In this document: piece after piece, positions 1-5,234 of the stretch
Layout of the letters: each line of letters starts with the position of its first letter
Position numbering within the stretch: position 1 is the first letter of the stretch
From: RGIG3077 sp964490175
GTDB taxonomy: Bacteria; Bacillota; Clostridia; Oscillospirales; Ruminococcaceae
Direction of reading: 5' to 3'
NCBI GenBank assembly: GCA_964490175.1
Contig: CAZBAI010000040.1
Location: 1-10,012, forward strand
Length of the DNA stretch: 10,012 nt
Position numbers and translations under genes: made by a program
The notes under the pieces: model-generated
Told to the model about the DNA's origin: nothing
Database searches by the model: none
What the model saw: only the letters and a program-made list of their open reading frames with translations

Positions 1-110
1 CCGACATCGTTTTGAACAATAAGTACAGGTCTTACACCGCCCTGCTCCGAACCGACAACAGGGCTTAAGTCCGCATAATAAATCTCTCCTCGCTTTATTC
101 TTTCCGTCAT
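1..110 (-). CDS. mazF: MazF/PemK-family mRNA interferase toxin, N-terminal part (cut by window edge)
   Basis: The reverse strand from an ATG at 110 gives 36 codons that read off the left edge. The peptide begins MTERIKRGEIYYADLSPV and continues GSEQGGVRPVLIVQNDV, the hallmark N-terminus of the Firmicutes MazF/EndoA (NdoA) toxins. Members of that family are sequence-specific endoribonucleases that cleave mRNA and are held in check by a partner antitoxin. The G-S-E-Q-x-G-x-R-P segment belongs to the conserved active-site region. A GGGAGAG stretch about 10 nt upstream (121-127 on the minus strand) supports the start. The 250 bp upstream contain no recognisable antitoxin gene, so this toxin is either solitary or paired with something outside the window. 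The C-terminal two thirds are not visible. Confidence 0.88.
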   Translation of the reverse strand, partial: MTERIKRGEIYYADLSPVVGSEQGGVRPVLIVQNDV

Positions 111-375
111 ATCCGTCACACTCTCCCGATATCTTTTTGCTCGGCGCTCTCAAAAGTGCCGATGCGCTTTACTGTTATTGTTGCCGATATTTTCAGGCTT
201 TAATCATTCTTGCTTAAATCGAAAACCGCTTTTTTTATTCTATGCGGATATTGTCGAAATCGGCACAGTAAATTTACCGTATGTATATTTGTGGAGATAT
301 TATCCTATCAATAGATTTTTTGACGGCAAAGCGATATACGCAGAGTACAATATACAGTAAAATATACAAAAAAAT
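111..375. other. Intergenic region upstream of mazF, no gene seen
   Basis: The region is AT-rich and holds no convincing gene on either strand. The one plus-strand reading frame (178-360) needs a TTG start, has no ribosome binding site and resembles no family. On the minus strand a weak promoter for the mazF-type gene is possible: TTGATA at about 308-313, an 18-nt gap, then TATACA. I would not rely on it. Confidence 0.4.
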
Positions 376-407
376 CCCTCCTCGGTAACTGTAAATACCA
401 AGGAGGG
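376..407 (-). terminator. Rho-independent terminator of the SCP-lipoprotein gene
   Basis: The arms 376-387 and 396-407 form a 12-pair stem with an 8-nt loop. Read on the minus strand the one irregular pair is a G-U wobble; on the plus strand it is a C-A mismatch. A run of T follows on the minus strand (368-375). Both facts favour the minus orientation, 23 nt after the stop codon at 430. Confidence 0.85.
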
Positions 408-429
408 GTAATTTTTTCAAAGCTTTAAG

Positions 430-1269
430 TTAATCTGCAAATATTTGCACCCAATAATGATAATAAGCGTCGCCGGGTGCGCAGACATAGCCCACACCGA
501 TTTTGTTAAAACTTTCATTTAAGATATTGGCACGGTGTCCGGGCGAGTTCATCCACGAAGAAACAACGCCCGCAGGTGTCGTTTGCCCTGCGGCGATATT
601 TTCGCCAACCGCCCGATATTGAAATCCGACTTCGCTGAGCACAGTATAAAACAGCGTGCCATCGGGTCTGGTGTGGTCAAAAAGCGTAACGGTTTCAGCC
701 GCCCTTGTCATTGCGGCTTTTGTCAGCGTCGGGTCAAGCGTCAGCGCCGCCAAGCCTTCTGCGGCACGCTCAACATTGCAAAGCCTGACAACCTCTGACA
801 TAAATTCATATGTATTGTTATCATAAGGAAAATCGGCATTTGATGTAACATTAGTAGTTGTGGTGGGCGCTGCCGTTGCAACTATCGGCTCTGTATTGAC
901 AATCGTCGGCGCACTTGTCACTGCGGTCGTTACAGCCGCAGTCGGCGGCGGTGCGGTTGCCTGTGTTGCGGCGGTTGTTGATGTTGTGGTCGCAGTGGTT
1001 GTCGCAACGGTTGTTGCAGTTGTTGTGACAGACGTTGTCACGGTTGTTGCCGCAATTGTGGTTGTTGTTTTCTTTTTGGCAGAAGTTGTAAGCAACGTTG
1101 TTTTCTCGGTCAGCATGGCGGTTTCTTCCTCGGCAGATACCTGCGCAGACGAATCCGACTTGCCCTCATCACTTCCCGTGCAGCCGACAAACAGCACAGC
1201 GGACGCTATCATAAAAGCAAGCAATGCAACCTTGCATATATTCAATCTTTTAAACAATTTGGTTTTCAT
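430..1269 (-). CDS. CAP/SCP-domain (YkwD-like) lipoprotein with Thr-rich linker
   Basis: The 279-residue protein is predicted to be exported and lipid-anchored. Residues 1-30 are a basic N-terminus, a hydrophobic stretch and a lipobox-like FVG-Cys30 (Phe at -3 is slightly unusual). Residues 54-145 are an extremely Thr/Ala-rich, low-complexity linker, probably spanning the cell wall. Residues 152-279 are a CAP/SCP domain, also found in plant PR-1 and bacterial YkwD-type proteins. Its conserved cavity residues are visible: His199 in FDHTRP, Glu223 in GENIAAG, and His245 in SSWMNSPGHRANIL, followed by HYWVQIF near the end. The biochemical role of bacterial CAP proteins is largely unknown, so no activity is assigned. 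No strong ribosome binding site precedes the ATG. The HXXEE gene ends 68 bp upstream with no terminator between them, so co-transcription is possible. Confidence 0.9.
   Translation of the reverse strand: MKTKLFKRLNICKVALLAFMIASAVLFVGCTGSDEGKSDSSAQVSAEEETAMLTEKTTLLTTSAKKKTTTTIAATTVTTSVTTTATTVATTTATTTSTTAATQATAPPPTAAVTTAVTSAPTIVNTEPIVATAAPTTTTNVTSNADFPYDNNTYEFMSEVVRLCNVERAAEGLAALTLDPTLTKAAMTRAAETVTLFDHTRPDGTLFYTVLSEVGFQYRAVGENIAAGQTTPAGVVSSWMNSPGHRANILNESFNKIGVGYVCAPGDAYYHYWVQIFAD
837..1102 (-). repeat. Low-complexity Thr-codon tract inside the SCP gene
   Basis: The part of the gene encoding residues about 56-144 is an imperfect run of ACN and GCN codons, seen on the plus strand as repeated gttgt and gttgtc blocks. 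It encodes the Thr/Ala linker and is likely to vary in length between strains. The same bias opens a hydrophobic Val/Ala-rich antisense frame that is an artefact. Confidence 0.7.
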
Positions 1270-1337
1270 ATAATAATCACATCACTCGCAAAAATCTATT
1301 TTTTCGACTGCATTAAACAAAAAATCAACATAAACTT

Positions 1338-2012
1338 TTAATCCTCAAATTTCTCAAAATATCCCTTTCCCCAAGTAAATGCATACGGACTGTTTTTATT
1401 TATCAAAAATACGTGAGGGGACATTACTTCCACAAGCATAACAACGATTCCAAGACCGATACCTATCATTATATCACGTCCTGTTGCATTTGAATTTTGC
1501 AATCCCCAAATCATATATATACTTAATGGAAGAAAGCCCAAAATCACCGTGCCCCACCCCGGATTATACACGGTTTTCTTACCACGACTCGCATAATACT
1601 TTTTCATCTTCATTCCGGTTATAAAATGCACTATAAGCTCGGCAACGCAGACGGTTAAAAATATAACCACACTAAAGTTTTTCGGGCAAAGGAAAAAGAA
1701 AAGCATTCCCGTAATCATACCGGAAGTGTTCGTTATCATGTCGGTCATTTGGCTCATGGGATAATGATCGAGCAATGTTTCATCATGCGAAAAAAGTGAA
1801 TTATACATATAATAGAATCCACCCGGAAACTTCCACTCCTCCAAAACATGAAACATAAGAACAACAACAAATCCGGCAATGCTGATTTGCGAGGAACTTA
1901 AATTTTTCCAATCGTAAATTGCAATAAAAAGTGCTCCGCCTCCAATTGCACATATCACATAAAGCCACATGCGAAGCCATGTTTTCATCGCTTTCGTAAA
2001 TGGATTTTTCAT
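1338..2012 (-). CDS. HXXEE-domain integral membrane protein
   Basis: The 224-residue protein is strongly hydrophobic, with about five or six membrane segments (roughly 13-33, 43-57, 95-109, 112-132, 153-170 and 181-200). The family signature is His55-Val-Leu-Glu58-Glu59 in FHVLEEWKFPGGF. A second conserved element, Glu125-x3-His129 in AELIVHFITG, and a YNPGWGT turn at 149-155 are typical of the same family. Polar His and Glu inside membrane helices suggest metal binding or catalysis, but the family has no established function. The start is supported by GAGGAAGAGG ending 3 nt before the ATG. A consensus promoter lies at 2212-2241, leaving a leader of about 190 nt. Confidence 0.8.
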   Translation of the reverse strand: MKNPFTKAMKTWLRMWLYVICAIGGGALFIAIYDWKNLSSSQISIAGFVVVLMFHVLEEWKFPGGFYYMYNSLFSHDETLLDHYPMSQMTDMITNTSGMITGMLFFFLCPKNFSVVIFLTVCVAELIVHFITGMKMKKYYASRGKKTVYNPGWGTVILGFLPLSIYMIWGLQNSNATGRDIMIGIGLGIVVMLVEVMSPHVFLINKNSPYAFTWGKGYFEKFED

Positions 2013-2211
2013 AACCTCTTCCTCATCTTTCGTATTTAATAAATTTTTGTCAACGTTCTAATATGCAAAATGCTCTGTCAATTCAGCTTGTGCTTTAGTG
2101 CAAGACAACCGACTTGTTCTGTTGACAATACCTCAACTCATCGCACCGCACCTGTATATAAAAAATGGTGTACGCAAAGCAAAACGCATATCTCACCCAT
2201 CCTCACTTTGA
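2013..2211 (-). promoter_or_regulatory. Long 5' leader of the HXXEE gene
   Basis: If the promoter at 2212-2241 is used, the mRNA carries about 190 untranslated nucleotides. These contain an imperfect palindrome at 2087-2104 (CTTGTGCT, two bases, AGTGCAAG) and a short GUUGA/UCAAC hairpin. I could not match the leader to any known riboswitch. No open reading frame with a ribosome binding site was found. Confidence 0.35.
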
Positions 2212-2241
2212 ATTATATCACACAAAAATATGCTTTGTCAA
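2212..2241 (-). promoter_or_regulatory. Sigma-A promoter for the HXXEE (and perhaps SCP) gene
   Basis: On the minus strand TTGACA (2236-2241) and TATAAT (2212-2217) are both exact consensus hexamers separated by 18 nt. Confidence 0.75.
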
Positions 2242-2277
2242 GAAAACATTTTATAACTTTTGCCGAATTTGAAGGGG

Positions 2278-2306
2278 TTGCAAAATCTCCAAAATTATGT
2301 TAAAAT
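2278..2306 (+). promoter_or_regulatory. Promoter for the LUD-apbE operon
   Basis: TTGCAA (2278-2283), a 17-nt gap and TAAAAT (2301-2306) lie 33 bp upstream of the LUD gene start. The LUD gene has AAAGGA at 2324-2329 as its ribosome binding site. Confidence 0.65.
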
Positions 2307-2339
2307 AAATCAACATATCGAAGAAAGGATCGTAATTTT

Positions 2340-2999
2340 ATGGAATGCACAAAAGCAATTGACAGAATGCGCCTTGAACGAACCGCAGAAGCGCTTTGCG
2401 CCAACAATATGGACGCATATGTTGTTGAAACCCGCAATGAGGCAAGAAAAATTGTTGAAGATTTGCTTTTCGACGGTGCGACAATTTCAAACGGCGGCAC
2501 TGTAACCGCTAAAGAGTGTGGGCTTGATGAGATTTTTAAATCGGGAAAATACAACTATCTCGACCGTTCGGCATCAAGTGACCCAAACGAAGTTTACAGA
2601 CAATCTTTTTTTGCCGATTTTTACTTCACAAGCTCAAACGCCATTACCGAAAACGGCGAGCTTTATAACGTTGACGGAAACAGCAACCGCATTGCCGCAA
2701 TTGCATTCGGGCCGAAAAACGTCATAGTTCTTGCCGGAGTCAATAAAATCGTGAAAGACATTGACGCGGCGCAAAAGCGTGTAAAAATGATTGCCGCACC
2801 TGCAAACACCGTTCGTTTGGGGATTGACAGCTACTGCTCTAAAATCGGCGAATGCATGTCTTTTAAATCGGACAACGTCAACATTTGCGACGGTTGCCAC
2901 AGCGACACCAGAATTTGCTGTAACTATCTTATCAGCGCACGCCAGCGCATAAAGGAAAGAATCAAGGTTATACTCATAAACGAAAGCTTAGGCTTTTAA
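2340..2999 (+). CDS. LUD-domain protein (LutC/DUF162-like 'lactate utilization protein')
   Basis: The 219-residue soluble protein has the LUD signature segments in order: NGGTVT at 51-56, TSSNAITENGELYNVDG at 97-113, NRIAAIAFGPKNVIVLAG at 116-133 and AAPANTVRLG at 152-161. LUD proteins include LutC and the LUD part of LutB of lactate oxidation, but short stand-alone versions such as this are common in Clostridia and their reaction is not established. The C-terminal part is rich in cysteine: Cys166, Cys172, Cys183, Cys186, Cys193 and Cys194, with Cys183-x2-Cys186 and an adjacent Cys pair. This could bind a metal or Fe-S cluster (inference). No LutA or LutB gene accompanies it. The apbE gene follows after 9 nt. 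Confidence 0.85.
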   Translation: MECTKAIDRMRLERTAEALCANNMDAYVVETRNEARKIVEDLLFDGATISNGGTVTAKECGLDEIFKSGKYNYLDRSASSDPNEVYRQSFFADFYFTSSNAITENGELYNVDGNSNRIAAIAFGPKNVIVLAGVNKIVKDIDAAQKRVKMIAAPANTVRLGIDSYCSKIGECMSFKSDNVNICDGCHSDTRICCNYLISARQRIKERIKVILINESLGF

Positions 3000-3008
3000 T
3001 ATGCCGCT

Positions 3009-3995
3009 ATGCCGCAAATATTAAAAAAAATATCGCTTATACTGGCTGTTTTCATTCTTTTGCCCATATGCACGGCGTGCCGAAATACGCAAAACAGCTC
3101 TGAATATTCCTCGGTTGAAATCTTCGCAATGGACACCGTTATAAGCATAAAGGCATACGGCAAAAATGCCGAAAAAGCGCTCGATGCCGCCACGGCGGAA
3201 ATCCACCGAATCGAAAAGCTGTTTTCAACAACAGACAGCGAGAGCGAAATATACAGGCTTAATACCGAAAAGACCCTCACGTTAAGCGATGAAGTTGCCG
3301 ATTTGCTTGCGCTTTCGCTGGATATTTCCAATCAAACAAACGGCGCTTTCGATATTAGCGTTTATCCGCTTGTTACGCTCTACGGCTTCACAAAAGGGGA
3401 GTACCGTGTGCCTAAGCAATCCGAGCTTGAAAACGCCCTTGAATATGTCGGCTACAAAAAAATCTCAGTGCAAAAAAGCAAAGTCAACCTTTTAAGCGGC
3501 GCAAGCGTTGACCTCGGCGCAATCGCCAAGGGCTACTGCGGCGACCGTGTTGCCGAAGTTTTAAAGCAAAACGGCGTTTTTTCAGCCGTTATTTCCATCG
3601 GCGGAAACGTGCGGCTTTTAGGAAACAAGCCCTATGCCGACGGCTATACAATCGCCATACGCAATCCAAGCGGCGATGGCTATATCGGCAGTGTGACGGT
3701 ATCCGACTGCTCGGTTGTGACCTCCGGCGCATATCAGCGATATTTTGAAATCGACGGTGTGAAATATCACCACATAATCGACCCGAAAACAGGCCTTTGC
3801 GCCGACAGCGGTATTTTAAGCGCAACAGTAATCTGCGAAAACGGCGCCGTTGCCGATGCGCTTTCCACGGCGTTTTTTGTTGCCGGGAAAGAGAGCGCCG
3901 AGGAATTTTGCCGCAAGCACCCTGAAGTTTGCGCTGTTTTGGTTGACAAAACAAATAATATTTTTTTGATCGGCAATGTCGATTTTACGCCTTAA
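3009..3995 (+). CDS. apbE: ApbE-family FAD:protein FMN transferase, lipoprotein
   Basis: The 328-residue protein matches the usual length of bacterial ApbE. This enzyme uses FAD and Mg2+ to attach FMN covalently to a Thr or Ser of extracytoplasmic redox proteins, such as subunits of Rnf and Nqr complexes. A signal peptide runs to Cys24 (CTA-Cys, with Cys rather than Leu at -3). Family motifs follow in order: AMDT at 40-43, GAFDISVYPL at 112-121, DLGAIAKGY at 168-176 (flavin binding), SIGGN at 196-200, TSGAYQRYF at 238-246, HHIIDPKTG at 254-262 and ADALST at 282-287 (metal site). The start has only a weak ribosome binding site, but the 9-nt gap to the LUD stop suggests translational coupling. 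No Rnf or Nqr target gene lies in the window. Confidence 0.93.
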   Translation: MPQILKKISLILAVFILLPICTACRNTQNSSEYSSVEIFAMDTVISIKAYGKNAEKALDAATAEIHRIEKLFSTTDSESEIYRLNTEKTLTLSDEVADLLALSLDISNQTNGAFDISVYPLVTLYGFTKGEYRVPKQSELENALEYVGYKKISVQKSKVNLLSGASVDLGAIAKGYCGDRVAEVLKQNGVFSAVISIGGNVRLLGNKPYADGYTIAIRNPSGDGYIGSVTVSDCSVVTSGAYQRYFEIDGVKYHHIIDPKTGLCADSGILSATVICENGAVADALSTAFFVAGKESAEEFCRKHPEVCAVLVDKTNNIFLIGNVDFTP

Positions 3996-4030
3996 TCTGC
4001 GTTTTAAATTTTCTTATGTGCTTTTGACGA

Positions 4031-4055
4031 TTTTTGAAAAATATTTTTTCAAAAA
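4031..4055 (+). terminator. Possible AU-rich hairpin terminator after apbE
   Basis: A perfect 11-pair inverted repeat (4031-4041 and 4045-4055) with a 3-nt loop lies 35 nt after apbE. It is nearly all A-T and has no separate T-run, so its function as a terminator is doubtful. Confidence 0.3.
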
Positions 4056-4069
4056 ATTCAAAAAAGGAC

Positions 4070-4098
4070 TTTACAAAACGAAAAATGTGTGATATAAT
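4070..4098 (+). promoter_or_regulatory. Promoter of tRNA-Gln
   Basis: TTTACA (4070-4075), a 17-nt gap and TATAAT (4093-4098) lie 16 nt before the mature tRNA. The -35 box sits in the string AGGACTTTACA (4065-4075), which closely matches two promoters further right. Confidence 0.8.
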
Positions 4099-4114
4099 AA
4101 TTTGCGTTGAGTAT

Positions 4115-4190
4115 TGGGGTGTCGCCAAGTGGTAAGGCAACGGACTCTGACTCCGTCATTCCAAAGGTTCGAATCCTTTCACCCCAACCA
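4115..4190 (+). tRNA. tRNA-Gln (anticodon CUG), CCA encoded
   Basis: The 76-nt cloverleaf is complete. The acceptor stem TGGGGTG (4115-4121) pairs fully with CACCCCA (4180-4186). The anticodon stem ACGGA/TCCGT encloses the loop CTCTGAC, giving anticodon CUG, and the T arm AAAGG-TTCGAAT-CCTTT is standard. CCA is encoded at 4188-4190. Sequence and anticodon match bacterial glutamine tRNAs. It lies at the junction between chromosome-like genes and mobile-element genes, and tRNA 3' ends are common integration targets. No second copy of its 3' end is present in the window. Confidence 0.97.
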
Positions 4191-4199
4191 TAACTTTTC

Positions 4200-4242
4200 C
4201 CACTGCAAAGCCTCGGTTCAATAAACCGGAGCTTTGCGGTAG
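4200..4242. other. 17-pair hairpin directly downstream of tRNA-Gln
   Basis: Arms 4202-4218 and 4224-4240 pair along 17 positions with one mismatch and two G-T wobbles around a 5-nt loop. There is no T-run on either side, so it is not a standard terminator. It could assist tRNA 3' processing or be an element-end structure. Confidence 0.5.
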
Positions 4243-4355
4243 AGAAAGTGATTTAAAAAACTAAATTGAATATTCAGGCGATTTCAAGCATTTGGGCGCA
4301 GTTTAAAAAAGAAAAAACATCCTCACTCCTTTGCGGCGGCTGAGTCCAGACCAAC

Positions 4356-4437
4356 CCGGTTATTTGTTAACGGACTTAACCGGTAGTGCATCGAAACGTC
4401 CGTAGGCACAACAAGTTAAGTGGTGTTTATGTGCCTA
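4356..4437. ncRNA. Candidate structured RNA: H-type pseudoknot plus 8-pair hairpin
   Basis: CCGGTTA (4356-4362) pairs with TAACCGG (4377-4383). ACGGAC (4370-4375), inside that loop, pairs with GTCCGT (4398-4403) beyond it. The two perfect helices of 7 and 6 pairs interlock with loops of 7, 1 and 14 nt, the geometry of an H-type pseudoknot. An 8-pair hairpin follows directly, TAGGCACA (4403-4410) with TGTGCCTA (4430-4437); its first base is shared with the pseudoknot. Either strand could be transcribed. A possible minus-strand promoter (TTGATT, 18 nt, TATAAA, about 4458-4487) is weak because the region is AT-rich. On the minus strand the block is followed by T6-C-T6 (about 4303-4318). I do not recognise an RNA family. 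Confidence 0.45.
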
Positions 4438-4476
4438 AAAAATATTTAGTTTTAGTTTTATAAATAAAATAAATAT

Positions 4477-4522
4477 AAAAAATCAAGTCCCCGACAAATG
4501 TTTTTTTCATCCGAGGACTTGA
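4477..4522 (-). terminator. Rho-independent terminator of the minus-strand ncRNA
   Basis: On the minus strand the arms 4522-4511 and 4494-4483 make a 12-pair stem with two G-U wobbles and a 16-nt loop. Six U follow at 4482-4477. Read on the plus strand the wobbles become C-A mismatches and no T-run follows the stem, so the terminator points leftward. Confidence 0.8.
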
Positions 4523-4547
4523 CACGTGTATTTCAATGCGCTATAAT
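4519..4547 (+). promoter_or_regulatory. Perfect sigma-A promoter reading right
   Basis: TTGACA (4519-4524), a 17-nt gap and TATAAT (4542-4547) match the consensus exactly. The -35 box overlaps the stem of the terminator that serves the opposite strand. Confidence 0.75.
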
Positions 4548-4655
4548 ATAACGCAAGGAACGCTTGCTAAGTCATTCAGATGTTGTGTTCATCTGTCTGA
4601 TTATGGGTCGCAAATTTGTTTGCACACAAATTTGCGACTTGCTTGATTTTCTTAG

Positions 4656-4684
4656 ATTATATACCATAAAAACTTGTTTGTCAA
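4656..4684 (-). promoter_or_regulatory. Perfect sigma-A promoter reading left
   Basis: On the minus strand TTGACA (4684-4679), a 17-nt gap and TATAAT (4661-4656) match the consensus exactly. The -35 box lies in AGGACTTGACA (4689-4679), the same 11-mer as in the facing promoter at 4514-4524. Confidence 0.8.
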
Positions 4685-4730
4685 GTCCTAAATGTATATA
4701 ATTTTAATATTTTCGGCAAAATTTGCCGTC

Positions 4731-4770
4731 AAAACCCTTTCACATAAGTTGTGAAAGGGTTTTGTTTTTT
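4731..4770 (+). terminator. Strong, partly bidirectional terminator
   Basis: A perfect 14-pair stem (4731-4744 and 4750-4763) with a 5-nt loop is followed by G and six T on the plus strand. On the minus strand the stem itself ends in four U, so it may also end hicB transcription coming from the right. A separate small palindrome, cggcaaaatttgccg, sits at 4714-4728. Confidence 0.8.
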
Positions 4771-4823
4771 GTGAAATGGGTAAACGGACAATAGAAATCC
4801 ACCGGCGCAACACAAAATACGGA

Positions 4824-5219
4824 CTATCTCAGATTCAATTGATTTTCGAGCGCCTGTTTGAGTACAGAAGAAAAGTTAATATGCTCTTTTTCGGCTAATT
4901 CATTAAGATACATAGGAATAGTCAGAGTTTTTTTCACCGCTTTTGAGTTGAATTTTTTCTGATATGCAAGCCAATCAAATTCAGCAACAGCCAAAATTTG
5001 CCCTTGGGACACATCGATGTTCTCCGGCTGCGACGGCTGAGGAATTTCCTCGCCTTGTTCGTCGGCAAACTCAATGCACAATCCAATGGCTTCTTTAATG
5101 TTTTCAAGTGCTTGCACAACAGTATCGCCATATGAATTGCAACCGTCTATATCGACTGCCCAAATCAAATAGCCACACCCGTCCTTTTGCAAAACAACAG
5201 GATAATACGTTTTAATCAC
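4824..5219 (-). CDS. hicB: HicB-family antitoxin
   Basis: The 131-residue protein has the two-part HicB layout. Residues 1-60 form the HicB N-terminal fold, with YYPVVLQKDGCGYLI and DIDGCNSYGDT followed by a helix rich in acidic residues; this part normally covers the HicA active site. Residues 95-131 (KKTLTIPMYLNELAEKE, then INFSSVLKQALE) look like a ribbon-helix-helix DNA-binding tail used for autorepression. The start is GTG at 5219, chosen because GAGGTG (5225-5230) lies 5 nt upstream and no ATG fits. It follows hicA after 15 nt and shares its promoter. Confidence 0.92.
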   Translation of the reverse strand: MIKTYYPVVLQKDGCGYLIWAVDIDGCNSYGDTVVQALENIKEAIGLCIEFADEQGEEIPQPSQPENIDVSQGQILAVAEFDWLAYQKKFNSKAVKKTLTIPMYLNELAEKEHINFSSVLKQALENQLNLR

Positions 5220-5224
5220 AAAAT

Positions 5225-5230
5225 CACCTC
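5225..5230 (-). promoter_or_regulatory. Ribosome binding site that sets the GTG start of hicB
   Basis: GAGGTG on the minus strand lies 5 nt before the GTG and just after the hicA stop codon, which supports translational linkage of toxin and antitoxin. Confidence 0.7.
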
Positions 5231-5234
5231 AAAA

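Larger units (their letters stand above)
4477..4650 (-). ncRNA. Candidate small non-coding RNA (about 174 nt)
   Basis: The transcript is predicted from a perfect promoter (4656-4684), with a start near 4649-4651, and the terminator ending at 4477. In order it contains a 13-pair hairpin (4626-4638 with 4607-4619), a 6-pair hairpin (4590-4595 with 4577-4582), a 5-pair hairpin (4563-4567 with 4553-4557) and the terminator. The first nine nucleotides AAAAUCAAG (4650-4642) are exactly complementary to CUUGAUUUU at the 3' end (4487-4479), so the ends could close into a helix that competes with the terminator. No reading frame has a ribosome binding site. Its size is near that of 6S RNA, but the multi-hairpin layout lacks the 6S rod and central bubble. 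The family is unknown. Confidence 0.55.
4553..4770 (+). ncRNA. Candidate antisense non-coding RNA reading right
   Basis: Transcription from the consensus promoter should begin near 4553-4555, exactly where the GCAAG/CTTGC hairpin starts. The RNA carries the complements of the same three hairpins as the minus-strand RNA. It may end after the 13-pair hairpin in a T-rich stretch (about 4639-4655, roughly 100 nt) or at the strong terminator at 4731-4770 (about 217 nt). It contains no plausible reading frame. Whether one or both strands are transcribed cannot be told from sequence alone. Confidence 0.4.

Noticed and set aside
178..360. 60-residue plus-strand frame near the left edge
   Set aside because: It needs a TTG start, has no ribosome binding site, and resembles no known protein.
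860..1273. Plus-strand frame encoding a Val/Ala-rich hydrophobic peptide
   Set aside because: It is the complement of the Thr/Ala linker codons and lies opposite a well-supported CAP-domain gene. It has no family resemblance or ribosome binding site.
4163..4190. Direct repeat of the tRNA-Gln 3' end as an attachment site within the window
   Set aside because: I found no second copy of this sequence up to position 10012. The partner site, if any, lies outside.
4202..4240. Resemblance of GCAAAGCCTC to part of a c-di-GMP-I riboswitch
   Set aside because: Only a short string matches. The rest of the riboswitch consensus is missing and no gene follows.
4427..4510. Minus-strand 27-residue hydrophobic peptide with basic tail, like a type I toxin, near the antisense RNA locus
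   Set aside because: It has no ribosome binding site, its start lies in the loop of the terminator, and AT-rich DNA readily produces Phe/Ile/Tyr/Lys-rich frames. A type I toxin-antitoxin reading is not supported.
4477..4650. 6S RNA
   Set aside because: The length is similar and the ends are complementary, but the inside folds into separate hairpins rather than a rod with a central bubble.
4604..4702. Plus-strand 32-residue frame inside the rightward ncRNA candidate
   Set aside because: No ribosome binding site precedes the ATG, and the frame runs through the perfect 13-pair stem and the opposing promoter.
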